Shown here: positions 48,301 to 62,489 of the stretch, piece after piece
How positions within the stretch are numbered: the first letter of the stretch is position 1
How the letters are laid out: every line of letters begins with the position of its first letter
NCBI RefSeq assembly: GCF_020184175.1
Contig: NC_065531.1
Coordinates: forward strand, 24,449,213 to 24,513,212
DNA length: 64,000 nt
Direction: 5' to 3'
Source of the DNA: Aphis gossypii
Taxonomy: Eukaryota > Arthropoda > Insecta > Hemiptera > Aphididae
Notes under the pieces: generated by a model
Database searches by the model: none
Told to the model about the DNA's origin: nothing
Seen by the model: only the letters and a program-made list of their open reading frames with translations
Position numbers and translations under genes: made by a program

Positions 48301-51300
48301 CTGATTATTATGTTAATATTATGTGATGCCTACTTTTGAGTAGGTACCTATTTTAATATAGTCAATTATAAAATTATTCGTATTATGAATTTATCCATTT
48401 TCACGAATTTGTGATGCACTTTAATCACAACATTGATTACATTTTATAATATAAGGTACCTTTAGGCTTAAAGTATAAATTTTTGTGTTGGTCCTGATGG
48501 TAGACCTGCTTCTTATTGGCGTCCAAATGTATAACATTTATATGGTCGCAAATAACATAATATTAGGGTATCGACTATCGGTCTGTATATCGACTGTATA
48601 GCTATATTACAATAATAATAGCAATAATAAATTAATATTATATCTACACAGATAATATGACTGTCTATCGTCGACAGACGAGTTTTACGACTGGATTTAA
48701 CAATATAATACATGCTTACAGTCGTAAAATGTCATAAGACTAGTGAGGGCTGCAGTGTATAATATATACCTACACCTATATACATATATGTATTATGTGG
48801 GTTAGGCATACAGGCATTTAGGTATGTATATTGTATAAGGTTTACTAAACCGTAAATGACTATATATATATATATTATTTTATTTTATAATATTGTATAA
48901 GGTGTAGTAACCGAACTCTTTCTATTCCGGCGGGGTGCCTTAGGGAGTGCATAATATATTGGTGCCTGTAGCTTGTACATAGTGTGTTACGTGACCTTTT
49001 TTTATTCATGTTTTTCATTCCTTTTAACAAACACACGAACAAATGTTTTTTTTTGTTATGACCACCGAACGGCACCTAAAATAGTTGAAATTCTTAAAAG
49101 CGTCTGTAATATACTCGACATTACTCGTAATATATATTATCCATTGGATAGATTGGAAAAATATAACAGGTATCTCAGTGGACTCAGTGAGGTACTGAGG
49201 TATGAGGTATTGAGGTATGATATAGATTTTTTGTGGCCAGCTAAACAGGTTAATATAGAAAAATTTAAGATTAAATTTAAAGTTAAATATTAGTTTTGTA
49301 AAAGTTAGAAGTTGAATAGATAGATAAAAGGTAAGTACCTATTATTTAAGTTAACTTTTTAAGGGATCATAGCTCCAACGCCTTTTTATAATCAAATTTA
49401 ATTCTGTGGTAGGTAGGTATTGTTACTATTTAGAAATGTTCAATTAATTTTCTATGGAAATGTATATGGGTACCTATGGTATGGCGTATTATGTTGTACC
49501 ATAATATGTTATTTTAATCTTTATAGAAATCTAAAAATAGCGCTTTCAAGAATTTTTCAATTTACGATAATTTAGTATTTACTATAGGAAGGTATATAGT
49601 TATGTTTGTAGCCTTGTAGATACCTACCTAGTACCTACATTAGTAACATAACTTTTAGAAGACCAATTTTAATTATTTAATGTAAAAAAACTGTACTTAA
49701 AAATTTTACAAATTATTTGTAAGACTAAGTATACATCATAGGATAATATATACCTACGTCCAACTCATTACTTAAATTAAACGACCATATTTTACGAAAT
49801 TTGAATTTTTTACTATTTATTTATTTAACAGAATATAGGTAAGTACATTCATATATATATATATTAATGATACAATAAATATAATAATACATATATAATA
49901 ACAATAATACAAATACAATATATTAAATATGTATATTTTTAATTATGTTATGTATGCATATGGGGTTGAAGGGTTATATTGTTATATTATATTATATTTT
50001 AAATATTTTAATGAATTAAAAACTTGGAATGTTGGTAGTAGGAAATCGCTTTTGTCACGCATACCAATAATGCATATTATCTATAATGTCTATAAATAAT
50101 AAATATAATATATTACCTGTTCCAGTGTTTCATTCACACTATATCATATTATGTATTATGGTTTTAATTACCTATATATTTCAACTTTTATTTATTGGCT
50201 ATCGGTGTGTTCTTAAATTTAATGTCTGTTAAAATAAAACATAAAATATGTTTGTCAAAGTATACCCAGCTATCCAACGGGTTTTCGGGTTTTCACTGAT
50301 GTGATTTTATTCTTAAAGTTTGAATCAAACAACCTAAAAAACCTTGTACCTACGTATAATAAATAATGTATTTACCTGCAATAGGTGAAATTACTTAATT
50401 TTAGATCAAATATATATTTTTAGCATCCTCTAGAGTACCTCTACTATGTTTAAATCAAGTTTATTCTTCAAAGTGACATAGATCGAGTCATGGAACTGTT
50501 TACTGCTTAATTATTTTAAACTTTAATTTTTTATTAAGATATTCTCTATAGCACTATCGTCCGACTAATACTTAAGTATGGTAGGTATCTGGTACCGCAA
50601 TATTTGGAACCCACTTACCTACTATTGATAATATTGATAATACTTATTCAAGGTATTGCTTGTACTCAATGTACTCCACATGATTATTACCCCGTTGTAA
50701 CTTATTTTATTATTTAGGTTTAGGTCTGTTAGCTCAGCGCAGATACTATTTTGGGAACTCCTTTTTTAAACGTATTTTATTGTTGATTCTCCAACCTTAC
50801 ATTAGTGGTAATAGTTACATTTTCTGATTTACTTTAAAATTTCCCAATTATATCCTCTCGTTTTACTTCAACATTCCATATACCTACTTTTCAGTTCTAC
50901 CAATTATATAATATGTAATAAACCATAAGACATTTCATGTATCTCGATAATAGGTATACGGAACTCACCTATAATTTTTAATTGTTTTTTACATACTAAT
51001 CAAAACAAAGATGTATATGTATTATATTCTGTAATATTTATATTATATTATATAAATGTTATACTTAGACATATCATGTTTGTATGTATTTTGTTATATT
51101 TTAATTGTTTATGTCTACCTCATATGTTTTTTTTACATAGTTATCGACATTTTTAGAAAGGGATCAGCTTGTATATTTCATAATAAATAAATAATCAATA
51201 GCAGTGTTATTGTAATATAGGTCTTGTGTTTATGATGCTATTTTTATTTCACGTTCAGAACGATGAGATATATTATAGAATATGGTATCTATCCATATAC

Positions 51301-53420
51301 AGTATATATAGTAATATATTATACAATGTATATATGTAGTATTACTGAATTTTCATTGCTCTACAATTTGAGAAAGAACCCTGGAGAATAGTATCAATTT
51401 ATTACATAGGTGTTCAGGTAATCCGCCAAGTTCCCGACCATTCTGTAGTTTATTGTTCATGGATGTGATTCCGAATATGTTTGTATACATTTTTAGTATT
51501 TAAATTTTTAAAGATTCGTTGATTGCGCGCCTACTTGATTTCGAAAATATGAAACGAGTACGAATGTTTTACAACCGTATGTTCGAAAAGTATATTTTAG
51601 ATTAAGGCTTTTATTATCTCGAATCAAATTAAATATTTGATAAAATGTTTTCTGAGTTTTAAAAATGAATGTGATTTGTTTGATTTATCAAAATGTTGAT
51701 ACACTTTTCAATTTTTGAAGTATAAGGTATAATATAGTCAGATACCTTTGTTCTTTGTAAACACAGTACACGCTATACTCGTTTTATGAATATTGTGATC
51801 CAAAAACAAATTTAGTAGTTTCGAAATAAATATTGTTCGTACATGTATTATAATTTATAGTACCTAGTTAAAGACAGAATTTTAGTAACTGTTGTTAAAT
51901 ATTTTGACTTTTAGATTGTGAGTAGAGCGATGAATTATTGATTTTACAATGATGTGTGTTTTTCTATGTCTATATACACGTTAAGTAATCGATAAATGAA
52001 TTTTAACTTTGATGGTGGTTATGGATAGAAAATCGGATCTAGTTTCAAGTTTGTATTTTAAAGAGGATACAATTAAAAATTTTCAGCACTTATTTTTATT
52101 ATCGGGGGAAAAAAAATAAGAAAATACGGGATTTTATTTAAATCCAATACTATGATTAAATAATTGTTTTGTAATCATAGTTACAAATTTTAAAGTTTTC
52201 GTTTTTCATCCGTGTACATTAGGTTGACTACTCATTAATAGTTCCGGAGTATAAAATAAATATGAAGTTCGAACAAAATACAATACTAGGACAGTAAGGT
52301 CTAACTGGTGTAAGCATACACAGTATATACAATTCGACAAATAGTTGAGCAATGTATATTGTATTATTTATGATTTCAGTGAAAGTCAAAGATGATTATT
52401 AGTTAGGATGAAAATCATAGTTTAAATTATTATAATGTTTATTTTATACTAAGTTTGTATAATTAATTATATAGATAAGTCAATATAAGTCATATATATA
52501 TAGGTAATCGGTAACTTAGTTATATCTTATATCAACTTTCCATAAGTTCAAGATAATTTTATTGTTTATATTTATCATTCAAGTTGGAATTGAGTAAGTA
52601 TCACTGGCCTATAATGTTAAATATAAATGTATTATACACCTGGTGGGTTGTTGCCAATTTGCCATTATTCAATTATTGTAAATTTCGCATTAGATAATTA
52701 AATATTATTAGACATGCGTATTACCAATTTAATATTTAGAACAATATTCGGCTACCTAACATTGGATAACGATAAAATGAGTTTATGTGAATCAGTAATA
52801 ATATGGTAATATTAATTGGTTTTGGTCACAAATTGAATGTATGATTAATTTGTTGTATACTTTAAGTTGATGAGTCGAAAACTTTCCGTCACGATAATTA
52901 CTTTATTAACTTCTTGTAAATTAATTAATAATCATGATTATAATATGTATAATATAGGTACGGTAATATCATTTAATGCACGATAGTTTTTATGAATATT
53001 TGTTAGAGATAGCTAATATTTAAGAAAATTTATAATATTAGTTTTAAATATACCAAATGATATAATAATTATTAGGTACCTACTTATTTTAAAACATTAA
53101 TATTACGGGTATCAAAATTATACATGTTATTACTTTGTTTTTTATTTGACGACACCAAAACTTCGACCAATTTTATCACGTCTATAGATTATGAGATCAG
53201 TTTCTCCAATACCTACCTAAAAAATTCTAAAACTTAGTTTTCAGAAAATTTAAATTTGTAAGTCTGATCATTGCCAGACAAACATAAACACGTCTATATA
53301 TTTCGAGGCTATAATATTATAGATGAAACTATAAGTAATCTGTTTGGATCCTTTTTACCTTTAAGATTTTTGTTTGTCGTTGTGGTAAACATGAAAACTA
53401 TTGCAGTAATTTTTGTCCGT
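45340..53420. other. Gene-poor AT-rich region downstream of the septin
   Basis: No gene is recognised on either strand. The longest frames are low-complexity translations of AT-rich DNA. The region contains the hAT-like MITE at 47296-47454 and a short tandem of GAGGTAYTGAGGTAT near 49189-49218. Words such as CACGCCACTG (about 48249) suggest further worn hAT ends. Confidence 0.55.
47296..47454. mobile_element. 159-bp hAT-like MITE with 8-bp target duplication
   Basis: The left end is CAGGGGTGGATCCAG. The right end, complemented, is CAGTGGCGGATCCAA. They match over 15 bases with three differences. Flanks CTCATCTA (47288-47295) and CCCATCTA (47455-47462) are an 8-bp duplication with one change. 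Runs of G follow the left end and runs of C precede the right end. There is no coding content. This terminal type recurs in fragments elsewhere in the window (12139, 56541, 62152). Confidence 0.85.
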
Positions 53421-53975
53421 TATTCGATAATTTATTTTTAAAAGTGCGAGCGCTGTACCAACATCTCGCGATGATAATATTGTGTGGTGTAATATTGGTA
53501 CTCTGTACTCACACAAAGATAATTACGACCGTTCATTGGACGAACACAGAAATAGAGAAAAATTAGACAGTTGCGGTTTACGTGTTTTTTCGCCTTTTGG
53601 TTTTCTGCAGTAAGTCGTAACTGTAAGACTGCCAAAGGCGCGTAAAACATACATTTTAATATACGTGCTGCCGTGTCACTTTTTTTTTTTAGAATTTGCA
53701 CATTTTAACGAGTTAAGAACTATAATGCAATCAGAATTTTTTGTTCAGACTTCGTTTCAAAGCCATTTTATACTAAACATTTTATATGGTAATGATGTAT
53801 ATTCCGCGTAGATAATTAATAACAATTAACAGTCGATAGTCCGAGTTCAAAGCTGAAAAGCGTAGAGAGTGAATAACTCGTATTATTCTGCTCGAATGTG
53901 TTTCTAATGTTTATATTATTTTCACCGAGTTCGTCGTAATCGCAAAAGTGTTCGATCGCGAGTGCTTCATAAAAG

Positions 53976-54011
53976 ATGTTTGCAGCCAATGCAGTGTCCG
54001 GTCATCAGTCG
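53976..54011 (+). CDS. Candidate coding first exon (MFAANAVSGHQS), gene unknown
   Basis: An ATG opens 12 codons that end at the consensus donor TCG|GTGAGT, in phase 0. Upstream sequence from about 53830 is richer in CG and has the look of a promoter. The rest of the gene would lie after 54012, probably beyond the window, so no family can be named. No acceptor that continues it was recognised in the window. Confidence 0.45.
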
Positions 54012-54429
54012 GTGAGTACCTTACATCGTACGTGTAATAATTTTAAGATAATATAGTTTTTATTAGGTATATTGACATTTAAGTACATATATTATTAGTA
54101 CCTATAACGTTCGGTAGGTAATAAGTTTAAACTATGACTTAAGGTTTCTGAGGGAAAAATGACCGAAAGTAGATAGGTAGGTATTTATAAATAATGGTCA
54201 TTAAGATATTATTATGAAAACAATGATTTTAGACGCTATACGTAAAGGATTATTACAGTACTAAGTATCAATGTATAATATTATATTGCGTAAGCATATT
54301 GGTAACTATCGATATTGTACGGGTGGTACGAAATGCTACAAAGTCACCACGATTTTATAATAGTAATATTATGTATACAGTATGTATACATATTATTATT
54401 TATTATACTATATAGGTAGGTATGTAAAT

Positions 54430-55010
54430 GTTTGATTTTTGCCATTCTGGCGTCATCGGCGCGTACCCCAGGAGGTTAGATCGTTGAATCGTCTGAAAGC
54501 GAAGGGCCGATGTTGCCAACGTACGCTTACTCGTCTACACTACGATCGCCGACGTCATCGCCAAAGCAGTCGGACCGCCACCGCTGTTGTACGACTTGGC
54601 GCCAAAGTGCGGACGTCAGGTGACTTTGGAGGTGGTGCTTACAGTACGTAGCTCGGCCGGATCGTATATAAACGGCGCGTTTGGCGTTGACGTCGTCCAC
54701 CAGTGGTCATCCTCTGCTCTGCAGATCCAACCCTTAAGTCGAGGAATTGATGGCGCTGAGCTCGTACGACTTTAACGCGATTGGCTAGTCCATTAAGTCC
54801 TGTCGACGTCGCTCTTGGAAGTCGCATCTCTGCCTCTGTCGTTCCGCTGTTTGATAGGTTAGGGCGGCCGTCAGCAGTCGTTCGGAGTGCTTTATCGGCT
54901 AGTGGCACTGCGATGCCAGATAGTCATAGTGTTCGTGACGGACGGCCGACGAGAAAACGTCAAGCAGACACTCGCTATCAGAGGCTTCGATACTATTTTT
55001 TAAGCGGACT
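54430..55010. other. Unexplained GC-rich island with a TATA box
   Basis: About 580 bases of CG-rich sequence stand sharply out of AT-rich DNA. On the + strand TATATAAA lies at 54666-54673, followed by GC-rich sequence where transcription could start about 30 bases on. Frames on both strands are open for 60-125 codons, but none resembles a protein I know, and composition alone can explain them. It may be a promoter, an internal transposon piece or a recent insertion. No terminal repeats were found. Confidence 0.4.
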
Positions 55011-55019
55011 GAAAACAAA

Positions 55020-58000
55020 TATAATAGGGGGTGTATGTAATTATATGATTATTTTCTTGAGACCCTATTATAAACCACATCTCACCACCCTCGAAATAAC
55101 GCTTATTATTGGGAAATCTAAATATCTGTGTTATTTTTTTCTATACTCTTCAAGTTAGTGTCCGTGCAATATGTTAAATTTAGATACTGGTTCAAGGAAC
55201 ATAATTTTAATATTATTTTACATATATATTTTTAAAATATAACTAATGTCAAAAAATTTAATGGAATTATAAAAAAAAGTCTCAAAAAAAAAAAAAAAAA
55301 CAAAATACTTTATTTCTGAAACAAAATTGAACAGCATAAAATGTATAGATAGTAGATACATACTAATTATATACGTATAGGTAAATTACGAAAAATAACC
55401 TTAGAATAGAATATATTATACAAATAATATCGTATTTATATATCTGTGATTAAAACTTTCACAGTGTTACTAAAAATTATTAAACCCGTGCCATGAAATA
55501 AGTAACTATAGTGATATAATATAGCAAAATTATAATCAGTTTTAACTGTTATTTGAAACTTAAATCAGACACGTTATTAAATAATCAAACAAATTTATTT
55601 ATTTTAAATTTGTTATCAAATAATTTTATTGACGACGAGATGAATAATTATTGTGAATTAAAATTTAATTTTAATATTGGTATTTATTTTTTTTCATTTT
55701 TTTTTTGGGGGGGGGGGAAGTTATCTCTGCTGTCTTCAATTCTAGCTCTATATGCTCGCTGTATACTTTGCTTCTTGAGGCTCAAATACGTGGCCGCTAA
55801 TTTTGGCCGGACAGTATACCTCGTAATCCCTGTTATTCTTGGAAAATTTTCTCACAGTTGTTATTCTCCGTGTATGGATCGCATGACCTATAGTTGATAA
55901 TTGTATATACGCGGTGTTCTGTGATATTTTATTAACGAGCTAAGGTGTGCTGTTCGTCTGTACCCCTAACCTATACAATAAAACAATATTATAATATTTT
56001 ATCACCGATCGCGAGTATTATAATGACTAGATGTAATATGTGAGAATATTATAACAATATGTAGGACTGTTATTATTTGTGTTTTTACGTCGTTTTAATT
56101 AAATTTATTATATTATATGGATTATAGTTCCTTCATTGAAACATATAAGTAAACAGCATTCTTTTTCTGAAAAGTTTTGACCTTTTTGAATGCGTGGTGC
56201 CGTGGTTAAAGTAATTATTTGTAAACAGTTTTAAAAAAAAGTAAAAATGCTTAAAAAACAATGATATTTCGTAGATATTAAAAAATATTTATTTATTTAA
56301 ATATTTTGTTTTGTAATGCTTCAAATAGATAATATAGTTATGTAAAAACAGACATTTTCTAAATATTGATGGTACTTTTAAAATAATCATCTAGTAGATC
56401 ACTGGCCATGCCTCTGCAGGTTGCAGGTGAATTGAAAAAATATCTTTTTTCGTTAGCTGATAAAATGCATTATTTTGCCGATAGCGGATTTAGCGAAGTT
56501 TTATTCAAAAAATTAAAAATTAAAATTTTATTTTATTATTCTATGCCCCCCCCCCCCCGTAAATATGTTCTGGATCCGTGCCTGAGCACTGTATACCATC
56601 ATAATAAACGTCATATTATTATATGTTACTATTTGTATAATAAGAATTTCTTGCTGTTTTAAATAATTACATCTAAAACTTTGTTTATCCAATACAAATT
56701 TAAGTATATGATGTAATGTAGGCCCGTGTGTATAGGGGTTGTGGATTCAACCCTCCTAATTGCATTTTTTTTTGCATTTAGGTCAATGTTTTATGGAGAT
56801 TTTATCGAATTAAAAAGAAGTTTCTTTCTACAAGATTTTTGAAGTATAATATGTGATAGAAAAACTATATTTAATAACCACTTCATGAACTTAAAAATTA
56901 ATATAAATATATTATTTTTTTTATTAGACTATTTATTTTTCATTATATCCCTTATCATGAAGAAATCCACCTCGTGGTCCTAGATCTAAAACCTATTTAA
57001 GATTGCATATTGGTAAAATAAATGGGTTTGTAAAATCTAAACAAAACTTTGTTAACGGTTAAATAGTGCGTATTATTCTGCATTTCCGCATTGTAATTGA
57101 TTCGGATAATATAAAATATAGTTCCTGTATTTTATTTTTTTTTTGTTATAGTAACCCTCAGTAGCACCATTGGGATTTATAAAAAAGTATTTACAATTAC
57201 AATAAAAAAATATATAAAAAAGAGATTATAAAAAACATATACAGTGATTAATTTTACAACTTATTTATTAACTTTGAAGCGATGATGAATCATGAAATCA
57301 ACTAGGTAGTGAATTTGTTGTTTCTTGAGAATTGCTCAGTAACGTGAAGATATACTATGAAAGATTTTCTTTTTTTCTCGGAATTTTTCGTTTGTAAAGT
57401 TTTCCATTAGTACTTAGGCGGAGTCCGCATGAAGAACAAATAGGTGGGTTTAAAACCTATATTGTATATGTCACGTATGTTAGATCTATTGTGAAACAGT
57501 TTTTATGATTTATATATATATATATATATTGTCCCTCAAGTATTTATCGCTGTTTACTAACTGTATATTCTATAAATATATTTATATGTATATTGTATAA
57601 GCTCCCGTTGTAGTCAATGAATCATTGTTATTTTCTTGTTGGCGTTATTGTTTTCAATATTTTAGTCTATACTAACTTGTCCAAAAGAATCTATAAAGGA
57701 CAAGAATAATTCACGTTATCCAGATCTCATTATCCATTTATACATTTTTTTTACATATTGCAATACTAAGTATATATTTTATTATGTTATGCATGATAAT
57801 AAACTCATTTATTTTAACGAATGCTGACATTTATTAATATAACTTTTATAATATTGATTACTACAATATTAATGAACTGTATAAATCACTGTTCCAATAA
57901 AATCACGTAATATGTTACATTTCTAAAATACATTTCAATAATAAAATTGTATTCACACGGCGTTATCAATAGGCTATTCTGGTGCACCACGGTCGTGTAT

Positions 58001-59200
58001 TCAATTTTATAATATTATAATATTATGATATTTTTTTAATAAACATTTTTCAGTAATTTTAGAGTACTATATTTTTAGCGTGATCGTAAAATAAATTACT
58101 TTAAATAAAGAATGTGAGGATTACACAATGTGAAATTCATTATAAGTCTTTGATTTTTATAAGAAGGAAATAGTTTTGTTGTTTTATATTATGAGATGGA
58201 TTATTTAATCATAGGTCACCGCATCTTTTTTTCATAATTTTTTAATACATAATTGTACATTTGTACCTTATTATTTTATATTATTTTTGTTTTAAAATTT
58301 AATAATAATGTATTTTTTCCCGTAGAATATAACATTAAAACGATATTTAAAATTTTTATTTTTCCACTATTATTACCTATTAGAAATGCACAATTATATG
58401 TAATTAAATGACATATAAAACTTAACAAAAGTATTAAGTTGCAATTTTAAATAAGTATTAAAATACCGATCTATGTACCTGCGACATATTTGTGTTTGTT
58501 GCAATGTTTAAATTGATTTACAATTATGCATTAAAAAAGTGAAAATATTGTTTCAGTTTTACCCAAAATACAAACATAAATTAATCAAAACGATGTCTTA
58601 TTTAATAAATATTATTTATTATTAAAATTGAGTAGGTAATTAGTAGTTACATTAGAATAGTATAATTTATTTATAAAATTAGTTTGAATTATTTTACTTT
58701 AACTCATGTAATGTAATATAGGACACATTGACTAGGATGTTTACCACACCAATAGCGTTAAAATATAGGTACTCAATAGCACTGAATTATACGTGGTTCT
58801 ATCCATAAATTAGAGGATTTTTTTTTTTTTTAATATAGTTGGCCAAGTTTGGAGTGAATTAAGTGTGCTTATCGATATCCACGCGAAAATGTACGACGAG
58901 TTTAATCCCAGCTAGAGTAGTTAATATCACATCATCCGTCCATTTCTCTTTCTTTGCAGTTTTAATGTTGCTGCGGAAAACGAATACATACTAAAAATAT
59001 TAAAATAATGATAACTTGACGAAACGTAATATTATATTATACATTTATGTCGGTGAGTCCTCGGACAATCGTGAAAATATTTACGAATGTTTGTGATTAT
59101 AATGTCTGCACGGACCGACGAACACGACGACCAATGGAATACTAATGAGTAATGACTTATGTAATATATTCCGAGAACATTATAGTGAATACAACACATA
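55020..59200. other. AT-rich stretch between candidate first exons
   Basis: No exon is recognised. It contains homopolymer runs (G near 55707, C near 56547) and a possible hAT terminus ending near 56590 (CTGGATCCGTGCC with ACTG). A (TA)n run lies near 57510-57530. The polypyrimidine tract with CAG at about 58960 resembles an acceptor, but the following sequence meets a stop at once. Confidence 0.45.
56541..56590. mobile_element. Possible hAT MITE end
   Basis: A run of 13 C is followed within 20 bases by CTGGATCCGTGCCTGAGCACTG, like the right end of the 47296 element (C run, GGATCCGCCACTG). The left partner was not found with confidence. Confidence 0.35.
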
Positions 59201-59208
59201 CACACACA

Positions 59209-59229
59209 ATATATATATATATATATATA
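59209..59229. repeat. (TA)n microsatellite
   Basis: About ten TA units lie directly upstream of the candidate exon at 59258. A short CA-rich stretch precedes it. Confidence 0.85.
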
Positions 59230-59257
59230 ATTTACACATACAAAATACATATATACA

Positions 59258-59361
59258 ATGTTGGCAGCGCCGTGCGGCGGCGGCGGCGGCACTCCAGTTC
59301 ACCTGTTCTCCGCGTCGTTCCCGCCGCGCGGCCGTTCCAGCAGCCATCCGAGCCACTCCAT
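59258..59361 (+). CDS. Candidate coding first exon with a poly-Gly stretch, gene unknown
   Basis: ATG starts MLAAPCGGGGGTPVHLFSAS and continues PPRGRSSSHPSHS before the consensus donor AT|GTGAGT. The open part is 34 codons plus two bases. The exon is strongly GC-rich in AT-rich surroundings, as is the septin first exon. It ends in phase 2, whereas the exon at 53976 ends in phase 0, so the two cannot be simple swaps before the same coding acceptor. The gene's body is not in the window. Confidence 0.4.
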
Positions 59362-59408
59362 GTGAGTAGTCCTTCGGATGCTCTCGTACTGTACGCCGGA
59401 CGCGTTTA

Positions 59409-59410
<2 letters not shown>

Positions 59411-59439
<29 letters not shown>

Positions 59440-59440
59440 T
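59411..59440. repeat. (ATT)n microsatellite
   Basis: About ten ATT units follow the candidate exon donor by roughly 50 bases. Confidence 0.85.
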
Positions 59441-59639
59441 AGTGGATTAATATTAGGTTAAGTTTTATTTCTTTTAATTTTATATTTATATAGGCGTGTA
59501 TTTTTTGTTGTTTGTAAATCATTTCTGCGTGCGTGCGTGTATATGTGTGTTTGTGTCAGGAGTGCGTGTTTAAAATATTTACGTGATTAGTAATTATTGT
59601 AATTGACGAAAGGAAAAAAATTACAAAATATCCGATGTA

Positions 59640-59700
59640 CAGCAGAATAGACTCGTCTTCGTTGCTTAAGCGGTGGATTCAGTCGTTGTGATCGAGGTTA
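59640..59700 (+). promoter_or_regulatory. Possible start site and donor
   Basis: The initiator-like TTCAGTCG near 59678 is followed by GATCGAG|GTTAGT, a usable donor. It may be a non-coding first exon of the downstream gene. Evidence is motif only. Confidence 0.2.
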
Positions 59701-62150
59701 GTTGATTAGAAATTTGGAAAACAAAAATACAACTGCAGTATTTTTATAGAAAAAGATAACTTATATACGTAATTGAATGTTTCAAAATTAATCCTTAGAT
59801 ATTTGAGTATATTTCTATGATATTTGTTGTACTCTTATACTTATATGGTCATCTAATTTTGATTAGTTTTTCAAATTTGGACGTCTAAAATATTGTTTTA
59901 TATTAAATTTTTATAAATAAATTTAACAGATATAAAGTATTAATAAACATTTAAATAACTCGTTGTAATAATATTATTTTATGAAAATTATTAATATTTA
60001 TAAAAAATATAATTTTTTTAAAATTTATTAGCAGAGTGATATTAGTAATAATCCTAACTTCCTATTTTTTAATACGTTTTATTATAGTAAATATTACTTT
60101 TAAATACATCTTAAACGATTTATACTTTAAAACAACATTTAAACGTTAATAAAATATCTGAATTAAAAGTTTCATTTTTTAAAAATACAGTACACGTTTT
60201 TAGATGTACAGAATGTAAATTAAGAACGTATATAAATTCAAGTGTACATGAATGAATAAAATAATTTCAGTACAGTATCGCTTCTTTAGTTATAGGTTTT
60301 ATGTTTCGGTTTAATTTACCTTCTTTTATTATATTATTATAATGATAATTGTGAATTTGTAGTAATGCCAGAAATAATAGCTAGGTATATTAAATAAAAA
60401 TCCTTATGAACCTTCGTTATATATATTTCCTGAAAATAATTATTAAATAAAGGGATTTTACCTATGATACCAAATTAATGTATCTTTATAGATATTATTA
60501 TCATGTTAGGTTAATGAATATCATTCAACATTTTGTAGATTGGAAATTAAAGTTTCTTTTGAGATTATTTATTTTTTATGGTTCTCTAAATGTATAATAT
60601 TATTTTTGTAAAAATTAAGTATGCCATTTCTTTTCATAACTGCATAAAAGGTGACTTTAAGTCATTTAATATACTTAAGAATTAAAATAATTTTAATAAA
60701 ATTCATATGAAGGATATTTTAACGATAAAAAAATATATTTTATTACTATGCAAATAATTTTTTACAATATTGTAAAGAGTGTTTATTATTGTGACATAAT
60801 TTAATTATTATTTTTTGAATTTCTGTTTTTTCTGTCTAAAGTAATAATTATTGAAGAGTTTCTAATTTTGTAATCGTAATCATTTTACTAATAATTAATA
60901 CATTAATTTAAAATAATAATACTAAAGATCATTTTATCATTATTTTCAACATGCGTTTTTGGATATGTTGTCGTAATAAATAAAACAAAATGTATTTTTT
61001 GTTACACATTGACCTTTATACTATTATATAGTTTAGTATAAACAATTAATATTATATTTCCAATTTATTTATTTTTATTTTTTAGTACTTTTAATTAAAC
61101 ATAATATTATTTATAATTCTTTCATATTACATTTCAGTTAAAGTAGTAGTTTTGTATTTTTGCATATCAGAGAGGTACCTATCACAAGTTTCTACTAAGT
61201 AGATAATAAAATAATGTCATAAAATACACGTTTAACTATTTATTCCTATTAAACCGTAGTAGGTAGTGTTTCTTATTATAATATTATCGATTTATAAAAA
61301 TAATCCAAGTATAATTTTATTTAGTTTCGTTTCCTTGACTAGGGTTCTTACTTCTTACTTCTTTGTTATTTTAGAATATATATTATTATAATAACCAGTG
61401 AGCATAAGTATAATTAAGATTTCAAGGTTGAAGATTTTAATGCAGAACAAATGTGTATATACTGCTAGCTTATTATCCATTTTAATTAAAGTTAATATAA
61501 TTACTCATTAGCATATAATTTAAAAATGACTATAATATATTAATGTATTATTATACATAATATAATATATTAATAGAAAAATATCTAGTAGGTATACTAG
61601 TAAAAGATTAAAAATTTGAAAAAACAACAAAAATATGTAGTGTGTTATCTATACATTTTAGAATTAAATACATTAATTTAAAATAAATATAGATTATTAA
61701 ATTTATAAAATATAGGTTAGTAATTTTAAAAATATCGCGTTGTTAAATATTTAATGGAATAGATAATATATTTAAAATTCATAATTTATTATTGATTTTA
61801 TTCTAGTTAGATTTATTATAATAGTCATGCAATTTTTTATGCTATATTTTATCAAATAATTTTACATCTAATTTACCAACTAAAATGTAAGTCAAAGAGT
61901 CTTAGTATAAATTGTTGTACATATTGATATAATATTATCACTTTTATATTGGCGTAGTTATTAGAGCAATAATTTATCGACCAAATCTGTTTTCTTTATT
62001 TTATTTTTTGTAATTTCTCAAAATAGATGTTTTCATCACATTTCTTACCTACTCGTTGATGTAAAGAACGCCTGGAAAAATGTACAATATTTTTAAAAGC
62101 TTATATATATATTTCAGTGTACTAAAAATATGTAGGAGTGTGTTAGGGGT
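59700..62150. other. AT-rich intronic or intergenic DNA
   Basis: Nothing recognisable was found on either strand apart from low-complexity A/T sequence. Confidence 0.5.
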
Positions 62151-62151
62151 A

Positions 62152-62315
62152 TCTAGTAACGGATTCAAGGGGACCGAGTTGTTGGTCTCTCTTCTTGGCA
62201 GGTTTGTAAGGTCTAACATCAAATTCTAAACATTGTGTTTACAAAATAGTATGAAAATATTATATTTTTATTTTGGGGGTCTTTCCAAAAATATTATTCT
62301 AGATCCGTAACTAGA
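62152..62315. mobile_element. Worn hAT-like MITE
   Basis: The left end is TCTAGTAACGGATTCAAGG. The right end, complemented, is TCTAGTTACGGATCTAGAA. They agree over the first 13 bases except one. A G run and a reversed copy of GGGGGTC-type sequence sit inside. No clear 8-bp duplication was found, so the exact borders are uncertain. Confidence 0.6.
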
Positions 62316-62489
62316 ATTATTTGTTTAAAGCGTTAATGCTAATTGCAATGAATAATAATAAAAAACAAAACCCAAAAAAAATTTATTGTCAGCAAGATAT
62401 TGATGATATTTTGTTTGTTATTTGATGATTTTCAAACACAGAAACCCGAGATAGTTGCGCATTAGTTGTACTATTACAATAATATGTTA

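Noticed and set aside
54781..55158. 125-aa frame in the GC-rich island
   Set aside because: No motif or family resemblance; it runs into AT-rich low-complexity translation, so it is not called as a gene.
58950..59010. Polypyrimidine tract with TTTGCAG as an acceptor for the exon at 53976
   Set aside because: Joining in phase 0 gives an immediate stop (TTT TAA) and no donor follows.
59145..59442. Overlapping 74- and 96-aa frames around the (TA)n run
   Set aside because: They start in microsatellite sequence (Tyr/Ile repeats) and read the candidate exon out of frame.
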